23,986 nucleotides of DNA. It comes from Coptodactyla brooksi (Eukaryota; Arthropoda; Insecta; Coleoptera; Scarabaeidae). A model generated the notes under the pieces. The model made no database searches, was not told the origin of the DNA, and worked only from the letters and a program-made list of their open reading frames with translations. The position numbers and the translations under genes were made by a program. Positions 22,501-23,986 of this stretch are shown here, piece after piece; position 1 is the stretch's first letter; each line of letters opens with the position of its first letter. The stretch covers positions 1 through 23,986 of the forward strand of contig JAWQRM010000335.1 of the NCBI GenBank assembly GCA_033557675.1, given 5' to 3'.

Positions 22501-23986
22501 CTCCGGTTTCTTCCCTTCTTCCTCAACAGTCACAATTTCTGTTGTTTCGACTTTGTCGCCCTTTTTCTTCTTAATTACCCGTTTTTTCTTCGTAACCTCT
22601 TTCGGTTTGCCTTCTTTAGTAACGATCTGTGTGGTTTCTACTTCTTCCGGTAATTCTTCTACGACTACTGCTTCAGCAGGTATCTCCTCCGGAAATTCTT
22701 CAGCTTCCTCTTCGGGGATTTCCTCAACGGCTACTGTTGTTTCAGGTTTCTTGCCTTCTTCTTCTACAGTCACAATTTCTGTTGTTTCCACTTTCCCGTC
22801 TTTTTTCTTCCTGATTACACGTTTCGTTTTAGTCACCTCTTTTGGCCCTCTTCTCGTCATTATTTGGGTCACCTCGACCTCTTCCGTCTCCCGAATTTCT
22901 GCAGCTTTAACTGGTTTTTGCGTAGAAATTTCTTCCAATTCTTCATCAGGGATTTCCTGTACAGTCACAGTTGTTTCTGGTTTCTTACCTTCTTCCTCAA
23001 CAGTCACAATTTCTGTTGTTTCAACTTTTCCTCCTTCTTTCCTTTTCTTGATGATTCGCTTCTTCCTAGTAACTACTTTCGGACCTTCGTGAGTAATAAC
23101 TTTCGTAACTTCAACTTGCTCCTGTATATCTTCAACGACTGAGGGCTTTACAGGCTGTTCTTCTGGAATTTCATCCATTTCTTCTTCAGGGATTTCTTTA
23201 ACAGTAACAATAGTTTCTGGTTTCTTTCCTTCTTCTTCAACTGTCACAATCTCGGTTATTTCTACCTTATCTCCTTTCTTTCTTCGGATGACTCGTTTCT
23301 TTTTAACGACTTCTTTGGGTTTGCCCTCGCGAGTAATTACTTTAGTAATTTCTACTTGTTCAGGCAACTCTTCAATGACAGGTCTTTTTGGTATTATTTC
23401 TTCAATTGCGTCTTCTGGTATTTCTTCTACTTTTATCGTCGTCTCCGGTTTCTTCCCTTCTTCCTCAACAGTTACAATTTCTGTTGTTTCGACTTTACCG
23501 TCCTTCTTCTTCTTTATTACCCGTTTCTTCTTTGTAACCTCTTTAGGTTTTCCATCTTTAGTGACGATCTGTGTGGTTTCTACTTCTTCCGGCAATTCTT
23601 CCACAACTATCGCTTTCGTAGGTGTCTCCTCCGGAAATACTTCGGCTACCTCTTCAGGAACCTCCTGAACAGTTATTGTCGTTTCAGGTTTCTTACCTTC
23701 TTCCTCTACAGTCACAATTTCTGTTGTTTCCACTTTTCCGTCTTTTTTCTTCCTGATTACACGTTTCTTTTTAGTCACGTCTTTTGGCCCTTTTCTCGTC
23801 ATTATTTGGGTCACCTCGACCTCTTCTGTCTCCCGAATTTCTACAGCTTCAACTGGTTTTTGTGTTGGAATTTCTTCTAGCTCTTCATCAGGGGTTTCCT
23901 GTAGAGTCACAGTTGTTTCTGGTTTCTTACCTTCTTCTTCAACAGTCACAATTTCTGTTGTTTCAACTTTTCCTCCTTTCTTCTTC
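619..23986 (-). CDS. sls: Titin/sallimus-like giant muscle protein, internal part (four exons)
   Basis: Joining 23986-13707, 13547-2067, 1952-1641 and 1587-619 on the minus strand gives one uninterrupted frame of about 7,680 residues. It is open at the upstream window edge and ends at a canonical donor (GTAAGC) at 618, so both ends of the gene lie outside. Domain order is PEVK spring (about 7,250 residues), SH3, Ig, Ser/Arg linker, Ig, Ig. Known for the family: invertebrate titins of the sallimus type link the Z-disc to the thick filament, and their PEVK segments set passive stiffness. PEVK followed by a single SH3 and I-set Ig domains fits insect sallimus better than projectin or twitchin, which have Ig/Fn3 patterns and a kinase. 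I see no kinase or Fn3 domain here. Function is inferred from the family. The titin-class call is firm; the exact symbol is somewhat less sure. Confidence 0.85.
620..886 (-). other. I-set Ig domain c (both core Cys missing)
   Basis: The domain starts at GPQILVPLRS and ends at AMLTVE, about 89 residues. The Trp is in VTWYKDGKPV and the F strand is GDTGEYTVKAENPLG. The two cysteine positions are Thr and Val, so the domain has no core disulfide. It ends exactly at the exon boundary. Confidence 0.85.
902..1189 (-). other. I-set Ig domain b (one core Cys missing)
   Basis: The domain starts at PPTFAKKPKAQCVDE and ends at KIPLKVR, about 96 residues. The B-strand Cys (VIECRL) and the Trp (DVIWKF) are present. 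The F-strand position expected to hold Cys is Ile (EGVYEIIAKN), so the canonical disulfide cannot form. This is common in intracellular muscle Ig domains. Confidence 0.85.
1190..1282 (-). other. Ser/Arg-rich inter-Ig linker
   Basis: This 31-residue linker between Ig a and Ig b includes LSRRSLSRESSLADILEGI. It has several Ser residues near Arg, two of them in R-x-x-S context, and a short hydrophobic end. It is not PEVK and not Ig. A regulatory or docking role is inference only. Confidence 0.65.
1283..1561 (-). other. I-set Ig domain a
   Basis: The domain starts at APRFIEKLQP and ends at TTELIVE, about 93 residues. Both buried cysteines are present (in VEFECQVEG and AGTFTCVAKN), with the central Trp in ITWFK. 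This is a complete, canonical titin-type I-set domain. Confidence 0.9.
1588..1640 (-). other. Intron, 53 bp, between SH3 and Ig exons
   Basis: A strong donor GAAA|GTAAGTG (GT at 1640-1639) and acceptor TTTCTTTCTTCATTCCAG|GA bound a 53-bp pyrimidine-rich intron, phase 1 on both sides. Reading into it meets a stop almost at once. The size is near the lower limit for insect introns. Confidence 0.88.
1641..1952 (-). CDS. sls: SH3-domain exon
   Basis: The exon is 312 bp (104 codons), entered after a pyrimidine-rich acceptor (CTTTTTTTAG|AA) and left by GAAA|GTAAGT, both phase 1. After a short acidic lead-in (REKEVSDEEQIVEV) comes an SH3 fold, from Leu at about 1872 to Asp at about 1711. Visible hallmarks are the RT-loop acidic residues, the VEGEKVYVLD strand, the Trp-Trp pair (DWWFV) and the GWVPAQYL end with its binding Pro and Tyr. 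The usual ALYDY opening is changed to SICSY, keeping only the second Tyr. A charged helix-like tail (YVQKKLHERIDKL) follows. SH3 domains bind proline-rich peptides, and the neighbouring PEVK exon is full of these, so an internal or sarcomeric partner is plausible but unproven. An SH3 between PEVK and Ig segments is a sallimus-type feature. Confidence 0.88.
1711..1872 (-). other. SH3 domain
   Basis: About 54 residues from LYSICSYIAEADQ to GWVPAQYLMD. The Trp-Trp pair, the Gly-Trp-Val-Pro motif and the closing Tyr mark an SH3 fold. The first aromatic of the ALYDY motif is Cys and its Asp is Ser, so peptide binding may be atypical. Confidence 0.88.
1953..2066 (-). other. Intron, 114 bp, with unusual GTTTTT donor
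   Basis: The frame changes from PEVK tail to SH3 lead-in here. The only GT that joins the two in phase 1 is CAAG|GTTTTT (GT at 2066-2065). The acceptor is TACTTTTTTTAG|AA (AG at 1954-1953), and the junction gives a Glu codon. The donor departs from GTAAGT at several positions, so it should be weak. Retention would add about 31 residues, hydrophobic near the end, and then a stop near 1972. Confidence 0.75.
2067..2560 (-). other. Acidic, low-repeat tail of the PEVK region
   Basis: After KKLRKVRKKPEIPEYTD the protein gains Asp, Ser, Tyr, Phe and Arg (for example FRPRTTRTKEDVEQEFNIQL and IIDDGSDAEELPYDDD). The PEVK periodicity is lost except for an (E/G)xxSxSI motif near the end (EESVSIGIKK, EESLSIKQK and, across the intron, TASLSITRE). 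It looks like a boundary between spring and folded domains. Confidence 0.7.
2067..13547 (-). CDS. sls: Giant PEVK exon B (complete, 11,481 bp)
   Basis: The acceptor GTTACAG|GC is at 13548 and the donor CAAG|GTTTTT at 2067; both are phase 1 and the length is exactly 3,827 codons. The junction with exon A restores a Gly codon and reads on as Glu-Phe-Lys-Leu-Pro. Contents in order: a leader with ~83-residue repeats (13.5-12.77 kb), five copies of a ~340-residue composite module separated by irregular Glu/Lys/Pro linkers (12.77-6.03 kb), irregular PEVK repeats (6.0-4.85 kb), a regular 39-residue repeat array (4.85-2.97 kb), and a tail that becomes acidic, Asp/Ser/Tyr-bearing and nearly non-repetitive (2.55-2.07 kb). 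It should be an unstructured elastic segment. The first in-frame ATG or GTG codons inside the exon are not start sites, because the frame is entered by splicing. Confidence 0.9.
2970..4849 (-). repeat. Regular 39-residue (117-bp) PEVK array with 234-bp higher order
   Basis: Half-units of about 39 residues read EEVTEEV(T/K)(L/I)KKKKPKK, then TEETVEEEITIKK and a (V/L)xPV(K/E)PE end. Alternating versions make a 78-residue, 234-bp unit. Matching bases occur at 3161, 3395 and 3629 (234 bp each) and then 3845 (216 bp, a 6-residue loss). The half-unit interval is 117 bp (3161, 3278, 3395). About 17 half-units are present, the most alike between 3.1 and 3.95 kb. Confidence 0.85.
4850..6029 (-). repeat. 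Irregular PEVK repeats, including a 216-bp duplication
   Basis: Repeats of variable length built from (I/V)xIKKKKPKxP and EEAPAEITIKKPEE. Near 5390-4960 a 72-residue unit (QEEKPKEE(I/V)PEEK, then ETKIIEETEI, KKKKP and KEEVPEEIKKPEPEKVEEV) occurs twice. Matching bases are at 5201 and 4985, which are 216 bp apart. Confidence 0.75.
6030..7010 (-). repeat. ~340-residue composite module, exon B copy 5
   Basis: It begins VGEELIKPTKIQRHDVKP. FLLKSRI ends at 6812, 1,179 bp after copy 4. It also has ENGILSRNVQEAEEV, YRYKKEPKKP, VGKGKVPEK, FEPYDIPRE and LKYKQGPKPEEQPEE. This is the most diverged copy; PYDIPRE replaces PYDIERE. The irregular PEVK array follows directly. Confidence 0.87.
7150..8190 (-). 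repeat. ~340-residue composite module, exon B copy 4
   Basis: It begins VGKELIKPQTIERKDQKP. FLLKSRI ends at 7991, 1,419 bp after copy 3. It also has DNGVLSRNVQDAEEV, FKYERKPKKP, IGKGKIPKE, LKPFEPYDI, LKYKQGPKPEEVPEE and PESIPTD. Confidence 0.88.
8630..9610 (-). repeat. ~340-residue composite module, exon B copy 3
   Basis: It begins VGKQLIQPQILERKEQAP. FLLKSRI ends at 9410, 1,767 bp after copy 2, so this pair has the longest linker. It also has DNGILSRNVEDAEEV, FKYERKPKKP, LKPFEPYDI and LKYKQGPKPDEAPEE. The terminal (I/P)xTIPT motif of other copies is not seen here. Confidence 0.87.
10335..11378 (-). repeat. ~340-residue composite module, exon B copy 2
   Basis: It begins IGRELIQPMTIERKEVKP. 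FLLKSRI ends at 11177, 1,395 bp after copy 1. It also has HGELSRNVREAEEV, FKYERKPKKP, LKPFKPYDI, LKYKQGPKPEEAPEE and IGKPDTIPTD. It is followed by an acidic linker with few Val residues. Confidence 0.88.
11735..12765 (-). repeat. ~340-residue composite module, exon B copy 1
   Basis: It begins LGKQLIQPMTIERSEVKP and runs through FLLKSRI (coding for its end at 12572), DNGILSRNVQDAEKV, YKYQRQPKKP, LGKGKVPKE, LEPFKPYDI, EEEEQPDIKLKYKQGPKPEE and PKTIPTGEG. The motif order is the same as in the exon A copy. Confidence 0.88.
12870..13300 (-). repeat. Two ~83-residue repeats in the exon B leader
   Basis: KKILKPKKTETGQLVIEEE and KKIIRPKETPTGELVLEEE, each followed by a TE(D/E)(V/I)TPI end, lie 249 bp apart (13165 and 12916). 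They resemble the exon A ~80-residue repeat in layout (basic run, then Thr, then acidic run) but form their own sub-family. Confidence 0.7.
13548..13706 (-). other. Intron, 159 bp, between the two PEVK exons
   Basis: The donor is CTAG|GTAAGC (GT at 13706-13705) and the acceptor GTTACAG|GC (AG at 13549-13548). The frame is phase 1 on both sides and the junction codon is Gly. The intron is AT-rich, unlike the purine-rich exons, and holds in-frame stops. A TTATTAAC sequence near the 3' end is a possible branch region. Confidence 0.88.
13707..23986 (-). CDS. sls: Giant PEVK exon A (5' part outside window)
   Basis: The frame is open for all 10,280 bases to the window edge and ends at CTAG|GTAAGC, splitting a Gly codon after its first base (phase 1). 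The protein (3,426 full codons) is almost entirely Pro, Glu, Val, Lys, Thr and Ile, with alternating basic runs (KKKRVIKKKK type) and acidic runs (VTVEEEGKKPET type). In order: an ~80-residue repeat block (to about 21.12 kb), a non-PEVK island, Cys-containing dyads (20.94-19.04 kb), one ~340-residue composite module (19.04-18.0 kb), a 172-residue tandem array (17.96-14.43 kb), a second island, one more Cys dyad, and a short Thr/His-rich end. No Ig, Fn3 or membrane segments are seen. By analogy with titin PEVK it is an intrinsically disordered spring. Continuing through the donor would end at a stop near 13576 after about 44 non-PEVK residues, which supports the splice site. Confidence 0.88.
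13770..14244 (-). repeat. Isolated Cys/Tyr-Pro dyad at the end of exon A
   Basis: It begins ATCEEYPEQMHVHT and continues through a basic run and VTKITTTEEEGKPP to a second half ending VTVEEEDKKPEVTVTVT. It is the same dyad type as at 20.94-19.04 kb but stands alone after island copy 2. The remaining residues to the exon end are Thr/His-rich and unlike PEVK. Confidence 0.75.
14245..14428 (-). repeat. Non-PEVK island, copy 2
   Basis: About 61 residues starting LFVPLLAQRDSEDSEEE and containing VRIEMIQKAVSLPKY, then DELKPTTPVTP. It aligns with copy 1 about 6.7 kb upstream. Both are preceded by a Lys-rich run and followed by a Cys-x-Glu-Tyr-Pro repeat, so the whole neighbourhood was duplicated as a unit. 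Confidence 0.75.
14430..17960 (-). repeat. PEVK block 3: ~7-copy 516-bp (172-residue) tandem array
   Basis: The same site (the codons around PI(I/V)QELPEEVK) recurs at 14869, 15385, 15901, 16417, 16933 and 17452: four intervals of exactly 516 bp, then one of 519. Each unit is a pair of ~80-residue repeats. One half has KKREGPKEEITEIETIEEDDKAP and EEIQEFPYEEPE; the other has GKKVKKTFKKKVFKKPKE and PLPDDTKKPKKAKP. The central copies are nearly identical. Flanking copies at about 17.95-17.45 kb and 14.87-14.43 kb are diverged. Confidence 0.88.
18000..19035 (-). repeat. ~340-residue composite module, exon A copy
   Basis: Motifs in order: LKPMKLEKIEMKPQK, KIRLKSRITPVAFP, DNGILSRNMREAEKV, FKYQRKPKKP, IGKGKVP, LEPFKPYDI, TEQIILEKGKPKPKPEEEQP, LKYKQGPKPEE and IGKPKPI. 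Five further copies in exon B share this motif order, so a module was copied between exons. Several motifs (LKSRI, NGILSRN) contain Leu, Arg, Ser and Asn, which are rare elsewhere in the spring. Confidence 0.85.
19040..20944 (-). repeat. PEVK block 2: four Cys/Tyr-Pro dyads of ~160 residues
   Basis: Each dyad opens with a (C/L)xEYPE motif (PVCVEYPEL, VVCEEYPEE, IVCEEYPEE, SLEEYPEEV), followed by a basic run, INIVTxEEExxPxTVEIFET and PEEAGI. The second half contains EETQxI, DxKGKxKKKT, KK and DxVTxxEDxKKPExTVTVTE. Conserved Cys codons lie near 20922, 20413 and 19963; the fourth copy (near 19465) has Ser-Leu instead. This is a distinct sub-family of the ~80-residue repeat. Confidence 0.8.
20945..21118 (-). 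repeat. Non-PEVK island, copy 1
   Basis: About 58 residues starting LFVPTLAAKH and containing ARIEMMQKALSLPKY, then an acidic stretch ending in KPATVEPEF. It is rich in Leu, Met and Ala, unlike the surrounding PEVK, and could form an amphipathic helix. It matches copy 2 at 14428-14245. Confidence 0.75.
21120..23986 (-). repeat. PEVK block 1: about 13 repeats of ~80 residues
   Basis: Each repeat follows the order ELPEEVE(x)TQ(I/V), then a short GPKEV or GKPKEV, then KKKRVIKKKK, then GDKVETTEIVTVEEEGKKPE and a T/V-rich end. About 13 VEEEGKKPE-type signatures can be counted. The earlier copies are alike. Those below about 22.2 kb are increasingly diverged, and the last ends in VFEDDKKPETTVSV. 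Alternating basic and acidic halves within each repeat suggest intra- or inter-chain charge pairing. Confidence 0.85.
22100..23986 (-). repeat. 942-bp higher-order tandem duplication (4 repeats each)
   Basis: Identical or nearly identical stretches recur at a constant 942 bp (314 residues). Examples are 23893/22951, 23801/22859, 23573/22631 and 23431/22489. Over about 850 bp the two copies keep register, then a 9-bp shift appears (23241 against 22290). The unit holds four ~80-residue repeats, including a TQKP-bearing one. The upper copy reaches the window edge, so more copies may lie outside. Confidence 0.85.

Noticed and set aside
2970..23986. Tandem repeats as CRISPR array or non-coding satellite
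   Set aside because: All units are multiples of three with small in-frame length changes, remain open on one strand for over 20 kb, and lack the repeat-spacer pattern.

Overview
The window is part of one very large minus-strand gene. It encodes about 7,680 residues of an arthropod giant sarcomeric protein, which I identify as the invertebrate titin homologue sallimus (sls). The call rests on a huge Pro-Glu-Val-Lys (PEVK) spring region followed by one SH3 domain and then I-set immunoglobulin (Ig) domains. Very short introns (159, 114 and 53 bp), moderate AT content and this domain order suggest an insect. The order or species cannot be fixed from the sequence alone. The gene continues past both window edges: no start codon, true stop codon, promoter or polyadenylation site is seen.

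Layout in the direction of transcription (high to low coordinates). (1) 23986-13707: a giant PEVK exon, open to the window edge, made of about 80-residue basic/acidic repeats arranged into larger units. These are a 942-bp higher-order repeat at the upstream end, dyads carrying a Cys-Glu-Glu-Tyr-Pro motif in the middle, and a 516-bp (172-residue) array at 17.95-14.43 kb. The exon also holds one copy of a ~340-residue composite module and two copies of a non-PEVK island. (2) 13706-13548: a 159-bp intron. (3) 13547-2067: an 11,481-bp PEVK exon with five more copies of the ~340-residue module, then an array of 39-residue half-units (117/234 bp), then an acidic, less repetitive tail. (4) 2066-1953: a 114-bp intron with an unusual GTTTTT donor. 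(5) 1952-1641: an SH3 exon. (6) 1640-1588: a 53-bp intron. (7) 1587-619: an exon with three I-set Ig domains and a Ser/Arg-rich linker. (8) 618-1: AT-rich intron sequence in which I see no further exon.

All four donor and all three acceptor sites seen are in phase 1. Every complete internal exon is therefore a multiple of three, so skipping any of them would keep the frame. The PEVK part would act as an extensible entropic and charge-based spring. The SH3 and Ig part would serve as a docking and folded-spring segment in the sarcomere.

I did not find a new enzyme, defence or mobile system. The most interesting content is the nested repeat architecture of the PEVK exons, the dispersed non-PEVK modules inside them, the periodic cysteines, and the polypurine strand bias of nearly 22 kb. 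That bias, with its depletion of Leu and Ser codons, also explains the many long but spurious open frames on the opposite strand.
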